Assembly: GCF_918797505.1 (NCBI RefSeq)
Contig: NC_092800.1
Coordinates: 31,982,263 to 32,046,262, forward strand
Direction: 5' to 3'
Source: Bemisia tabaci
Taxonomy: Eukaryota > Arthropoda > Insecta > Hemiptera > Aleyrodidae
DNA length: 64,000 bases
A model generated the notes under the pieces. That model had not been told where the DNA came from, searched no databases, and was given only the letters and a program-made list of their open reading frames with translations. Of the stretch, positions 12,276-23,566 are shown in pieces. Each line of letters begins with the position of its first letter. The stretch's first letter is position 1. A program made the position numbers and the translations under genes.

Positions 12276-13351
12276 TTGATCATTCGCAGTCTCTTCCCGG
12301 ATCTATACTGGCTTTAATATGGCTCTGGAGGCCAATTTTGGGGAAAATTGCGGATTTTTGGCGCGTATACGTAGTATACCGCCTTTGCGATCGTTTCGAA
12401 CCCTGCTCGATACAATAACCGAGTCCCTTAGTTCCTTACCGAAAAGTGACTACCGCGAACTTCTGAGATTTTCCAAAGCGTGTAAAAAGTTTATTTATCC
12501 ATCAATAATTATGATTTAAAGTTGTTTCTCATTCTGGGGCTCATTAGTTTATGTGCAGTGAATACCAAGAGTCTACGTTACTTGGTTTTTTCAAAAAAAG
12601 CCTAAGAATGCGACGCGCTGATTTAAAATATGCATATATAAGCAGAATCAAGCGAATTGATTCGAGGATGGCTGAGCAGGTCGGCACTCTCGAAATGAGA
12701 ATTTAACTCCTCCGTTTTGTTCAAAACGTTGCTTTGACAGATCTGTAACCTCGGTTATACTTTCCAAAAGTTGGTACCCGTGCTCTGATAGTGCAATCTG
12801 TGTAAGTGCAATCTGTGATGAGCCTCGAGACTCATTAGACCATTAGCTAAACGTGGCTCATACAGGAATCCACTTACCCCTCTCTTTCCCACGCTCCTGC
12901 TCACTGCGTCGGCGTCTCGACGAACAATAGCTAATGACGGTTGCCAAGCGATGCCGGGATCCTCAGCCCCTCGCCCAATTACTTACGCTTCATTAACCAT
13001 TTCACCGTCACGCTAGGATTCGTCCAATTTTCAAAAAAAATTGTTTCGCGAGTTTTTAGCAATTTTTTCCTTACTCTCCGTTAAAACACGAATTAAAAGA
13101 GGTCTCATTCATAAAAATCGGCCAAATAGAAGAGAAGTTACAGTATTCGAAATCCGAAGAAATCAACAAAACTTCTCCAAACAAAAAATAAAATGAAGGG
13201 GGGGGGGGATGTATAAATTACAATTTAATATGATTGACCTCAGAATGTGACAAGCAATTCAATTATAAAAAGGAGAAAAAATTGAGTGAAATTACAAAAA
13301 ATTAGCCTCTTGCAAGGGGCTTCCTTGTATGAGTTTTGACCTGAAGACAAG
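12276..13351. other. Intergenic, nothing recognised
   Basis: Contains an 11-G run at 13198-13208 and a moderately GC-rich patch at about 12840-12990. No gene could be supported. Confidence 0.4.
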
Positions 13352-14101
13352 TAAATCCCGTTATATTATTAAAACGAAATTGACTCCATAGTTTAATGCC
13401 TTAGTTTCTTGAATACGATTATTTTAAGCACTCGATTTATATCAGCAATTTTACCCATGAGGTGATTTCCTGAGAGCTGATAATATCACGAATTTCTCAT
13501 AGAGCCCTTCAAAAATGGCTTGCTTTTTGGGCAGCCGATTCGGCCATCAAACCGGGGTTTAAATGGAAGCTGATAATAACACAAAGCTCTGAGAACAATT
13601 TTAAGATGAGTATAGGAACGGTTTGTACATTACGAGGAGAGGCGGGCATTCTGTTCAGCATATCGATACATAAGTATTTTCACACGTAGAATTCAATTTT
13701 CACGTCAGGGAGTCGACATATTTTGATTTTTTCGATTTTATACGGGAAATTTATGGTTTTTCGGGATTGAAATTACTTACAATTGTTTCATGAAAAATGA
13801 ATGCACCCAAAATGACTATAGCATTTTGACTTTCACATACCTACGTGCACTCACTAAATTGATTGGTAAATTCAAAGAGTGGGTACATCGACCTGGTATA
13901 TCAAGTTTCTGCGATTTTTTACGGCAAATCGGTAGATTTTCGGGATGTGGATTGCTTACTTTCAATTCATGAATGAATAAAGCATGGACATGGTTGAGCT
14001 TCTTTGCATGAAAAGACGTTTAAAATAACAAAATCAAGACATATTTAATACAATTGCATTTATATCGAGTCAATTTCTTTTCAATAATATAACGGGATTT
14101 A
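13352..14101. mobile_element. 750-bp element with TAAATCCCGTTATATTATT ends
   Basis: Terminal inverted repeats of about 37 bp: TAAATCCCGTTATATTATT with GAAATTGACTC at the left, and the complement ending GGGATTTA at the right. Between them two diverged copies of a block of about 175 bp (13715-13800 and 13890-13975, both with TTTTCGGGAT and a ...CTTAC...AATT motif) form a short tandem. No transposase. Confidence 0.65.
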
Positions 14102-15139
14102 TAATACCGGTGATTTGGGTATTTTAGCCCCAAAATACCTTTAAATCGACTTTATCTTCTAGGAATTCGACAGAATTTTTCCTTTCTTCGCTTAAATTTT
14201 TCCGTAGCACTTTTCTTCAAGAATCTGATAAGATTTTGCTTGAGGCGGATCAAAAAACTTAAATTTGTTCGAATAGCTTTCTAGATTCACAATACACGGT
14301 CTCGTCAAGGTGCGTCGTTGACCTTGCAGTGTTGGATCGTGAATTCTCTTGTTGTGCTGCTTGCCTTTTTTGAAATCTCTGTAAATGAAAACTAAAGGGG
14401 TTGATATGTGCGAGTTAATGACGCGCCTTATCAACACATTGTGTTGGAGTTCACTGCTTGTTTGGTACTCAACCGCAAACTCAAAACTCACATTTTCTGA
14501 CAAAATCTGCCCTCAGATTCACATTTATACCAGTTCTAGACCCAGGAAAAGACAGAAAATGACGTAATCATCATGCATTCTGTAAAATGAATACCTATAA
14601 AGAGCAAAAAATCGAAGGGTTGAGGAAATTTAGGGTGGGTTCCCTCCTTTCTCTTTGGAAATCAGCATTATTTTCTAGGAATGATGTAAAAGAAAGGCAA
14701 GTATCAAGAAAGTATACTATTGCGGTATGCCGACCGGATTGAGTGTAGGAACCAAACGTTTTTTACGTGACTTCCTTCTGAGAAACGCATGATTGATTCC
14801 CCGGTGTCCATAAAGTTGAGGAAAATGAGGTGAACAATAGATAAATGGATAATGAAACTACATTGTAGCGGTGGCATTGGACATTGAAAGTATAGGTCAT
14901 GAATAACAAGCGAGGCATAGGATGGCGGGCATCCTTGAGTGGAATTCGGATTATCGAAATGCATCGTAGTTGGTGCAGTTTCCTCCTCGAATTGCAACGA
15001 TGTGTACTGAAATTGACGTTTTTCATAAGATTTCTGTGTTTTCTTAAATGAGAGGTATCCTCTATGTACGAGTATCTAGTTTTATACCTCCGAAGTTTTC
15101 ACTCTAACACCCCTGAAGGTTTTTCTCCAAAATAAAAAT
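14102..15139. other. Intergenic, nothing recognised
   Basis: Overlapping minus-strand frames at 14192-14503 and 14704-15026 show no known domain and no splice context. They are left uncalled. Confidence 0.4.
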
Positions 15140-15390
15140 GAGGGGTTCGGATGACAAGGCGCATAAGTGCAGTTTTTGGAAACATTGAGATATCAATGAT
15201 TTCAAGTAAAACTAGTCTCAATGCATATTTCGTGAAGAATTCACTCCCAAATTCTACTTTTAAAGCATTAAAAAGTCAATTTGAACTTACTTTCCGCCAT
15301 AAGGCTCCGTGTAATTTCGAAACTTCAAACACATATTTCTCGAAATAGCAAAAACTGCGGTACTTATGCGCCTTGTCCTCCAAGCCTCTC
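15140..15390. mobile_element. MITE with GACAAGGCGCATAAGT ends (251 bp)
   Basis: GAGGGGTTCGGATGACAAGG at the left is the inverse of CCTTGTCCTCCAAGCCTCTC at the right. The repeat continues inward through CGCATAAGT and GCAGTTTTT. The interior is AT-rich and non-coding. Confidence 0.75.
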
Positions 15391-17769
15391 AAATGTAACA
15401 CAGAAAAACATTTTGCGTTGTCAAGAACTGATATCATAGCCTACCTTGGATTGCACCAATTCGTTAAACTCCTTAACGCAGCGTTCAGAGGGAAGTTTAA
15501 CTAATTTGATATTATAATGAATGAGATTATTCACTTACAAATGTTAAAAATTAGCTTTGGCACGAGCTTCCACGAAGAAGGAGACAGCAGATCCAAATAT
15601 CAATTAATTATTTAAAACATCTTCTCAGTGATCACATTAGCGCGCCGATGAGAAACCTCAGTGATTTGTCACAAAAGTACTGATTCGTCTTGACGGGGTC
15701 AGGCCTTTTGGCAGCGAGCTGATTTGGCATTGACGTTTAACAGAAAGCAATAAAATCGATGACCCCAGGATTAGCAGTCCAAAGGACATCGTCTCCAGAC
15801 CAGTTGCATTGCATGCCTCTGGGGGGTTAGATCAGGTCGCCGGATCCAATGGCGATTTTTGCAAGTTGGCGACAATTTTTTCCTCCATCTAATCGGTAGT
15901 AAAACAATCGATTCTCAGCGAGGCTGGTAGACTCAGCTGGAGTCGATATTTATAATGGATTTAAATGGAGGTATGACAGTATTGTACATCTGCAAGAATC
16001 GCCGCCACCCGGTTCGCACTTGTAAAACAACAGTACGTTCATATGTTCGCCTTCAATGCGCATAGGTAGGCAATTTCTCGATTTAGGAGCACATTGATTT
16101 GTATCCTGCTTCACCTTACGTTTTCCTAGAGTACCTATATTTAGGGACAGTGTGGGACATGTAGAAATATGGAGCAGGGCTCGAAAGGGCAGCCAACCTT
16201 CCAACACAAATAATGTCACTGCCAATTTTCAGATTCCAATGTCAAACCAAGAGGGCCGAGAATGTTCACAAATGAGCTTTCTTCCTAAAAAATGAGTAAA
16301 ATTATGCAAAAATTAAGTCAAATACGTGCCTTACAAACGATGAGTTGTGACTAGCCTAATAACGAACCACTCTGGATAATATGGATCCATAGATTGGCTG
16401 TCCTTTTGGGCCCTAAAAGCTCTCTAACCTGAAAATTATTAACTTTTCTCTCCGACCTCTACGCTTGGTCCTATCACATCTTGACACGACAAAACGAGAT
16501 TTAAAATACTATATTTGGAGCGTGCGTAAAAGTTTCTCTGTGAGTGCGTCAGATCGAGGAAATCTGCGATTTGTAAAAACTCTTGAAGGTGCTCTTGCTC
16601 CAGAGAACTAAACCCTCACGAATCGAATACGTCTAATAATGCGTGTAGCTGAAAGATAAATTCGCCCGCGGATTTTAGCGGAGTGGCACGTGCGGTTATT
16701 GCAACCCCTCAATACTGCTTTTCCAGATAGGAATCTTAGGGTAACATACCCTACTCCTCTAGGAACCATAAACAAGAATAGTCATGGCTTATGTCTCGAA
16801 ATTTTTGGCAATGCGATCCCTTTACAACTTCTGGGAGATATTCCGAGACTCTTTGAAAAAATGAGACCTATCGGCCAAAGACGAATACAGGAAGAAGCTA
16901 GGTACAGCCTTGACAGCTTTGAGTAACGAGCTTTAAGTAGCTTATGTAAGTGATTTTTTTAAGTAATTCTCAGATTCACTGCAGGAAAGTTGTGAGGGAA
17001 GAATTCCAAATCCAAGTAGTTCAAGTAATGCGTGTGTCCCCGAAACAATGAGTAGGAAAACACGACCACGCAGAAAATTAAGTGGAAAAACTGACATTTC
17101 GAGCTTCTAGATCACACGCAGAGATTCGTGCGGATTCATCTTGAGTTCTCGACTGCCTTTCTCGCCGTCAAATTTGTTCCTATGACCCTCGAGGTAACTT
17201 TTACAAGAGAACTAAACAACACCATGACACGAAACTCTACAAATGTTCACGAAATTCGAATAAAATACTCACAAATTTCAAAGCGGAATATTGCGTCAAA
17301 AAACTTATTGGACTACTTCTTACCAAAAAGAATTATAATTTCTAGCTCATCAGTATAGGAAAACTATTGACATACTTTTTTTTCATTTTTTTAAATTTTT
17401 TTTTTTATTTTTTTTTTAGTTAGCCAAGAATTGTGGCCCCATAATTACAAAATAGGGTCCGATTCTTCTTAAATCCATCCACATAGTCCCTCGCTTACCT
17501 GACGCTGGCAGTTGCTGAAAGTCGTCAACGGATGGTCACAGTATCGTTATCATTTGTTCTCCCATTGACCGGCAATTCCTCACAAACGCCCAAAGACTTT
17601 CGCGGCAAACCCGTTCCCCTCTTGAAAAAATTCCCACCGTTAAAAGAAAGTTCGAACAATTTAAACTATCCACGTGCACCTCGACGGTATTGAAAAAATA
17701 ATTCAAAAACCATAAAACCAAAAAAACTCATTTACATGGAGCTTGAATCGTTGTTTTTCCGAAGCGCGA
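15391..17769. other. Intergenic, nothing firm
   Basis: Frames at 15950-16225 (minus) and 16690-16926 (plus) are open but match no recognised family. A long T-rich tract lies at about 17375-17420. Confidence 0.35.
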
Positions 17770-18010
17770 CCGTGAAACTTATGAGATATTGTTCGGAGTC
17801 GCGGTGAATCCGAAGCGTGGGCGGGAGGGGTTGGGGGCGCTGGACAATCACTCACGTGGTCGAATGCCGCCGTGTCGGCTGTCGAACTGTCCGAGCGAAG
17901 ACGGGAGAGCTATTGACACTTCGGGTTTTTTACGACCGCGGGAGGATCTCCAGGCCGAAGAAGATACTTACGTCCTAATCGTTCCCCTCCACCTCGGCAC
18001 ACGTGGATAT
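17770..18010 (+). other. GC-rich island, possible promoter or first exon
   Basis: This stretch is clearly richer in G, C and CpG than the surrounding AT-rich DNA. It is open on the plus strand (17789-18076) and contains a donor-like ATATGTAAGA with GT at 18011. It could be the non-coding first exon and promoter of the LAPTM4-like gene, whose first coding exon at 23439 begins with a splice acceptor. It could equally belong to an unrecognised gene or be chance. Confidence 0.25.
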
Positions 18011-18088
18011 GTAAGACCCTATCCGTTTTCCCTATTACTCGAGTTCTCACGAATTATCCTGAGATTAGGTACGTAGACAATATCTCTC

Positions 18089-18090
<2 letters not shown>

Positions 18091-18126
<36 letters not shown>
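18091..18126 (+). repeat. T36 homopolymer
   Basis: Thirty-six consecutive T's, directly after a run of ordinary sequence and 80 nt beyond the GC-rich island. It could be a retroposed poly(A) tail read from the other strand, but no element body is evident. Confidence 0.9.
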
Positions 18127-18127
<1 letters not shown>

Positions 18128-18342
18128 TATTTCTATAACTAAAGAATTAAGACGGCGCCCTGATAAGACACAGAAGAAATGAATTGCTGATTTAACAATT
18201 CAATAGTTTAAAAAAACTGACTGCAATGTTTCAAATGTACACTATTGTTAAATCAGTGATTTAATTTGTTCCGTGTACGCAACAGTCTGACGGAGGAGGA
18301 GAGGGTCGAACACAGCGAGACTTCCGCAAAATTATTTCAATA

Positions 18343-18496
18343 AGTGGCGTAACATACTTTGCGATGTATCGATTGATCTGCCATTTGAACCTATGGAAAA
18401 GGATCGATAAACAGGGTGTTCGTAACGAGTATCTTAATAATCGATTCTTTACCACAGCTTCAAATTGGGAGATATCGATCATTCGAGCTTCGCCAC
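18343..18496. mobile_element. CAGTGGCG-type hAT-like MITE, copy 1
   Basis: The ends GTGGCG and CGCCAC enclose ATCGATTGATCTGCCATTT, AGGATCGATAAACAGGGTGT and ATCTTAATAATCGATTC, all shared with copies at 34706-34858, 43670-44054, 44786-44946 and 62443-62597. The outermost CAG/CTG bases are lost in this copy. Confidence 0.75.
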
Positions 18497-18685
18497 CGCA
18501 ATCAATAGTCATGGTAATATTGTGGCCAGAAATTACAATTGACTACATTTAGCACGAGTTTCAGGGGAAAAAGCCATGAAAAACACTTCTCTACGATTTG
18601 GAGCTGAAAATGCAGTTTGAAGTTTTTATGGACTAGGGTCCCTTTCCCCGCCTCGATGATGTGTCTATTTCGTTACAGAGAGCTA

Positions 18686-18827
18686 ATTAGACTACATTTT
18701 GCAATTATGATTTAAATTTCCGGCTCAGGTTAGAAACAACGTATGTACCTTCAGTTTTCCTATGCACATAAGTGTTTTTACAGATGAGCCAGAAATTGTA
18801 GTTCCTAATTACGAAGTGTAGTCCAAT
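18686..18827. mobile_element. 142-bp TTGGACTGCATTTTGC-type MITE, copy 2
   Basis: A diverged copy with AATTAGACTACATTTTGC and GTAGTCCAATT ends and the shared CAACGTATGTACC core. Confidence 0.75.
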
Positions 18828-18843
18828 TATGCATTACATTCGA

Positions 18844-19165
18844 CAGGGCCGGATTTAGGATTCCCTGAGCCCTTCAGCTACGCAACTGACTGAGATAGAA
18901 ATCTCCAGATATATGACTATCACGAAAACTGCAAATTGGGTCAGCCGAAGAGCTCATCGTAAAATATTCTTGAATAGAGAAGGTACATGTACGTACGGAG
19001 AGAGAGAAATAAAGTTACTGAAAGATCTATTTCTGATACGTTTAGTCATCGCGGGCTACATTAGGCTATGTAGGGCCCCCAAATGGAGGACTTCTGAATA
19101 AAATGACCGAAAATCTGGTTTTATTCACGTTCAGCGCCGTGAATTTCATTTACACCGCATCATGG
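18844..19165. other. Orphan hAT-type left end and unassigned sequence
   Basis: CAGGGCCGGATTTAGGATTC at 18844 has the same terminal motif as the two full hAT-type elements at 32950-33754 and 39734-40596. I could not find a matching right end or a target duplication, so this may be a fragment. Confidence 0.4.
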
Positions 19166-20093
19166 CCCTGGTAAAAATTGGCGATGGGAGCTGCGTTTCA
19201 AAATACCATAGGAACCCTATAGCCGGCCAAAGAAGGCAATAGAAAATCATATAGCTGGCTGTAGAAAGCGGAGAAAATCATACGGCCGGGCTATATGAAG
19301 CGATAAAAAAGTATGCAGCCGGGCTATAGTTCCTATCGCCCGGCTATACACTTTATCGCCATCGGCTATAAAAGGCTATAAGAAATTGTAGAAATTCGTG
19401 TGCTTTGGAAATCATTAAGTTTGATACGGAACCACCATAATATTCACAAAACACACATTATTTTCCTTTAATACATATTTTTTTTCATCAATTAAAATGA
19501 GAATAATCCATACAGGATATGCAAGCATTTCAAAATCATGAATTGAAAAACACTTACTACGCAAGATTATATTGGAGCCTAACACAGAGCGGAGCGGCGT
19601 GCTGCCAGCGTTAAGCGCGCACCAGCGCCTACAAACCTAACAGGGATACTTCACGCATGGCGCAATGCGTGAAGTATCCCTGTTAGGTTTGTAGGCGCTG
19701 AGGCGCTTTACGCGCTGGCTGCCCGCCCGCCGCGCCGCAGCAGCGTGCCACGGCATTTCACACCAGAGGTAATTGCACAGTATCATACGAAATTGAAGAC
19801 GCTCCAACATATTAGGAATGGCAGGCATCCTTCAAAAGTACGGAGCTTTCCGCGCAAAGTAAATCAAGATACTACGGCCCAAAAATAGAGCGGTAATCCA
19901 AAAACAGTCCTAGCATCCGTAATTAGTAACATTTAGCATACGCTTTATCGCCTGGCTGTTGCTCAATCGCCATCGGCTATAAAAGGCTATAAGAAATTGT
20001 GCAGCCGGCTATAGAAGCTATTGAAAATCTTACAGCCGGCTTTAGGTCTATGGTATTTTGAAACACAGATTCTACTGCCAATTTTTACCAGGG
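19166..20093. mobile_element. CCCTGGTAAAAATTGGC-ended element carrying a GC-rich palindrome
   Basis: CCCTGGTAAAAATTGG at the left is the exact inverse of CCAATTTTTACCAGGG at the right. Similarity continues for about 45 bp (GTTTCAAAATACCATAG). Both flanks of the interior carry CTATAGCCGGCTATAG-type palindromes as in the small element at 4672-4960. The centre contains foreign-looking GC-rich sequence at about 19575-19760. No clear target duplication. Confidence 0.7.
19623..19700. repeat. 78-bp near-perfect palindrome, CACGCATTGCG family
   Basis: CAGCGCCTACAAACCTAAC on the left is the exact inverse of the right end. The only mismatch is beside the centre (CATGGCGCAATG). The sequence is almost the same as the palindrome at 44284-44359. 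Confidence 0.9.
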
Positions 20094-20180
20094 GGTGCGT
20101 CGAGTTGCAATTTCCTTAGAAGTTGTGTAGCAGAAGAAAAACCAATAGCTCCATTCAATCATCGCTTCTGGAGCGAGAAA

Positions 20181-20585
20181 AATGTATGTTTCTCAGATGG
20201 ATATCTATTCTTATATTCCCAGCATGCTTATTGATTTTGCAGGGGAATGATACGCGAACTTTAAATGGGCAATACCTACCGCCGAAGGTCTGCAAAGTCA
20301 TTGATCTTTAATCAGATTGTAAGCGAAATAAATGTGCCTTTGTCGAATCGGCAACTATTCGCGCTCGCTGGTGTGTTTTTTGCCCATGCGGCGAAATCGA
20401 AGGCGGATCTTAAGTGGACGGTACTTGCCAACAGGTTCACGCATTATTGTTTAGTGCCTCTATCAAAGTTTATGGAATGGATAAATGTGTGTTTCTCGAA
20501 TGGATAACAGTTCTCGTTTCCCGGCATGTTTGTTACGTATATGCAGGGAAATCGAAGACGAATTTAAAATAGACAACTTTTTAGA
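20181..20585 (+). repeat. Degenerate tandem repeat, about 151-bp period, three units
   Basis: Units start at 20181, 20331 and 20483. Each begins AATGTRYSTTT, continues through a CARATGG/GAATSG block and a GCAGGGGAA/GCGGCGAAATCG block to a TTAAA/TTAAGT stretch. Similarity is moderate, so the array is old. Confidence 0.55.
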
Positions 20586-20599
20586 CGCAGAACACATTT

Positions 20600-22043
20600 C
20601 AGAAGGAAAGAGCAGAACATAATGGAATTTTCACGAATATAAATTTACCAGACTTTGAGACTATATAGTTTCGCCATTGCACCCAGGAAATCATATCGTG
20701 TATTTAGGCTTATAATGTTACAGATTTCCTGTCACATTTCATTTTCTCTCAAGACGTATGGTCATAGTTTTTGTTCAAAATTCCGTGCGATTCATTAAGA
20801 TTGCTCTTTGAAAATTTCGCACTAGAATGTCAAAATTATTTTTCCCAAAAGAAACATAAAAAAAAACCAACCAAAAAATGGACAACTCACTAAAGTGGGT
20901 TAAATGAAACTCTACACATCATACCCAAATACCTCATTCTTAGTAAATTGATTAAAACGTCGAGCTACAAGCCAAAATACATATTAATCAATTTACCAAG
21001 TTCTGTACAGCTTAGCCAGCCAAATTTGGCAAGAAAGTACATACCTCATTCTTTTGCAATTCTAAAGGCCGGCAAAATTGTAAGATATTTAAAAATGCAT
21101 TTATCGGAATATTGACAATGTCGCGGTAAAAATCATTAATGGTTTACCTTTATCGGCACAATTGGCAAAGCTGGAATTAGTCATGGTGTAAGAGAGAAAC
21201 AAGCAAACCTTCGGTTCGTGTCGCATGCGTCGGGCACTGAACGAATTTGATCCCAACGCCTGTGTACGAGTGATACAACTATTCGAGCTCCATGGATGTC
21301 CGTATTGCATATGCACGGGAGTGAAGGCGTTTCGACTACAGACGCTAACCGCCTCACCAGCGATGCTCAGCGGAGCGAGTCAATGAGAGGAATCATGCAT
21401 AATGTGCGAATTTATTTTTCTTCAAGAGGGCCTGATCACCTTTCTTGAACAAAATTTAATTCGACAATTCTCCGTACTTTCAAAAATATTTCCCAAACAT
21501 TTCCCACTTCAAAGGCGCGGAGTACTCTTTAAGGAAAAGAAAATATATGCGGACATTTTTAAACTCCGCATTCGAAATACGTAGTTTAATAGTCTTAACA
21601 TCTTTATCGATTAGTCTAACGCAGACAGACATGGCACAGGGACAGGAAATTTCATTTCAAGTTCGCAAGTGCAAGTGAAAGCTCCAGAAAGTGCAGCCAG
21701 ACGGTGAAATACAACACCGAGTTGTGCGCAATGAGCGGTGAGGACATGGGTGGGAGGGGGTATGACCAATATTGCCTCTGTTACCCGAAAATGTATGGAG
21801 CTAAACGCCGCTACATTGTCATTGTGTTCCTTTGATATCATCTAATTGAAGCATTGACGACGAAATTTCAGTTAAATTATAATGAGCAATGAGCCTCGAT
21901 GTCAAATCGTTTGTAATTAGTTTTAAAAATTGGGTATACATTAGGACGTGTACGAAATTCGCACGGAAATCTGACAACATCGTGACGCTTATCTTACACG
22001 GTTTTTGACGTTGTCAACAAATCGTTATCCGAATTGTTATTGT
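20600..22043. other. Upstream flank of the LAPTM4-like gene, nothing recognised
   Basis: Frames at 21101-21316 and 21611-21841 on the minus strand have no family. No TATA plus initiator pair could be chosen with confidence. Confidence 0.35.
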
Positions 22044-22313
22044 TTATGCTGTCAGGTGTGTGATTATTCGACGAATATTTGGTGATTTTTGTGCATTTTG
22101 TGACTTTTTCTTCTCTCCAACAGATTTTTTCACCAGGTATACTTGTAGGCTCATGTTTTTTAGCTCAGCGAATTGAAATGTCTCTTCACTTTCATCAGAA
22201 TTCATCAATATGCTGCTATGTGGCCTCCACTTTACCTTGATCTTTATCAGTGGAAGAAAAATCTCGTCATATAGATCCAACTCGATTTCCGCTTTTCTCA
22301 AATTTTCGAGCAG
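22044..22313 (-). CDS. Unrecognised minus-strand ORF, candidate only
   Basis: Open for about 90 codons between stops. The product is charged, with a lysine-rich end (GEKKKSQNAQK). The frame has no upstream ATG; the first methionine is internal. The position 1.1 kb before the first LAPTM4-like coding exon and on the opposite strand would suit a divergent gene, but no family, splice site or start supports it firmly. Confidence 0.2.
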   Translation of the reverse strand: MLENLRKAEIELDLYDEIFLPLIKIKVKWRPHSSILMNSDESEETFQFAELKNMSLQVYLVKKSVGEKKKSQNAQKSPNIRRIITHLTA

Positions 22314-22564
22314 ATTCTATACGTTTTATTTTCACTAAGCTCCTCCTGCATTGAACGAAAGTTTTTTGTCCTTGCCATGACCAGACTTAACCTTAAAATT
22401 ATTGCGCTCACACTACACTCGGGGCTGAAAGTGTCATTTTTTGGAAGCCTAAGCCCAAATATCCGTAATTTTTGTCTGAATAAATGCCTGATATTTTGCT
22501 GATTTCAACTTTTCAAGCAGGACTGAAAATTTCTAGATTTAGCTCCGCCTACTGTTACCCACTT

Positions 22565-22840
22565 CTAAGATACATCGACTCTGTAAGTCGGCAATCATCT
22601 ATCTCGTTTGCAGTGTCTGAAAATCTCCGCCTCTTTGTTGTTTTTTTTAAAGGAGAACAAATTGACATCACTCCTTGAAGTTCATGCTGAACTTTCTTCG
22701 TACAGTGAAGAGAAATCACGGCAGTTGTAAAGAATTGCTGTTGAGTAGTTTTCCGCTCAGAAAATAAAGTATGACAGGAAGTTTGCGATGTCGCAAACCA
22801 AGTTATGTGATTGCCAACTTACACCTTCGATTTTATTCAT
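22565..22840. mobile_element. Decayed ATCGATGGCC/CGTATCTC-type MITE
   Basis: TAAGTCGGCAATCATCTATCTCG near 22580 is matched in inverse by AAGTTATGTGATTGCCAACTT near 22800, with GTTTGCGATGTCGCAAACC inside. The closest relative is 35653-35912. Confidence 0.5.
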
Positions 22841-23438
22841 TTCATGTGAATTTTGTGCTATAATGCTGCTTCTTTTTCAATTAGGACGGATAAGATTTAA
22901 GAGGATGACCCGTTTTGGCTAATAATCTCAAACAGAACCTATACCTATCATGAGGAGAATAGAGCTTACACTAAACTGCTCTCACAGTTCAGTATGTGAC
23001 CTTTCAAGGAAGGGGCCATACTTGAAACTTTTGTTATTGAACTTTCGTAATGATATTCTATGATTATTCCGAAACCAGATTCATTCATGGCTTCCAACAT
23101 TAACTGCCCTTCTATTTCCGAACATGACATAGCACCCTAGTGACACATTTATGTAGTCACTAACAAGTTTTGTAAGGCATCGGACAGACTCAGATTTTTA
23201 TTCATTGTCAAGGAGTCAGAAGTTTCGATATTTTTGGGTTACTTGTAAAATTTTCAGAAAACTTTCCTGCAACTGAAATAGTGGAACCCTTAATCATCAT
23301 GCACTCACGCAATTTGCATTACACATATTTTAAGTATTAATTCAGAATCCAAATATTCTTCAGAGAATTCTTTTGTTTAAAATAATTTCATTTGTTTTCA
23401 AGTGTGGTCGTGTGAAGTTATTTTAAATTTTTTTTCAG

Positions 23439-23566
23439 GTTGAAAATCCGGAGACAGGATGAAAGCGTTGCAGCTTAAAATGGGCCTGCAACGCCAAAAC
23501 AAATACTGGCGCACTGTTTGTTGTCATGTAAGGTCAGCTGCTCTCTTCTACGGAGTTTTTCATCTT
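23439..23566 (+). CDS. LAPTM4-like exon with start codon (CDS 23459-23566)
   Basis: The acceptor is a T-run followed by CAG ending at 23438. A 20-nt 5' UTR stub precedes ATG at 23459. The exon encodes 36 residues: a basic cytosolic N-terminus with a CC pair and the first part of transmembrane segment 1. It ends at a consensus donor, GTAAGT, at 23567. Phase is 0 at the exon end. Confidence 0.9.
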
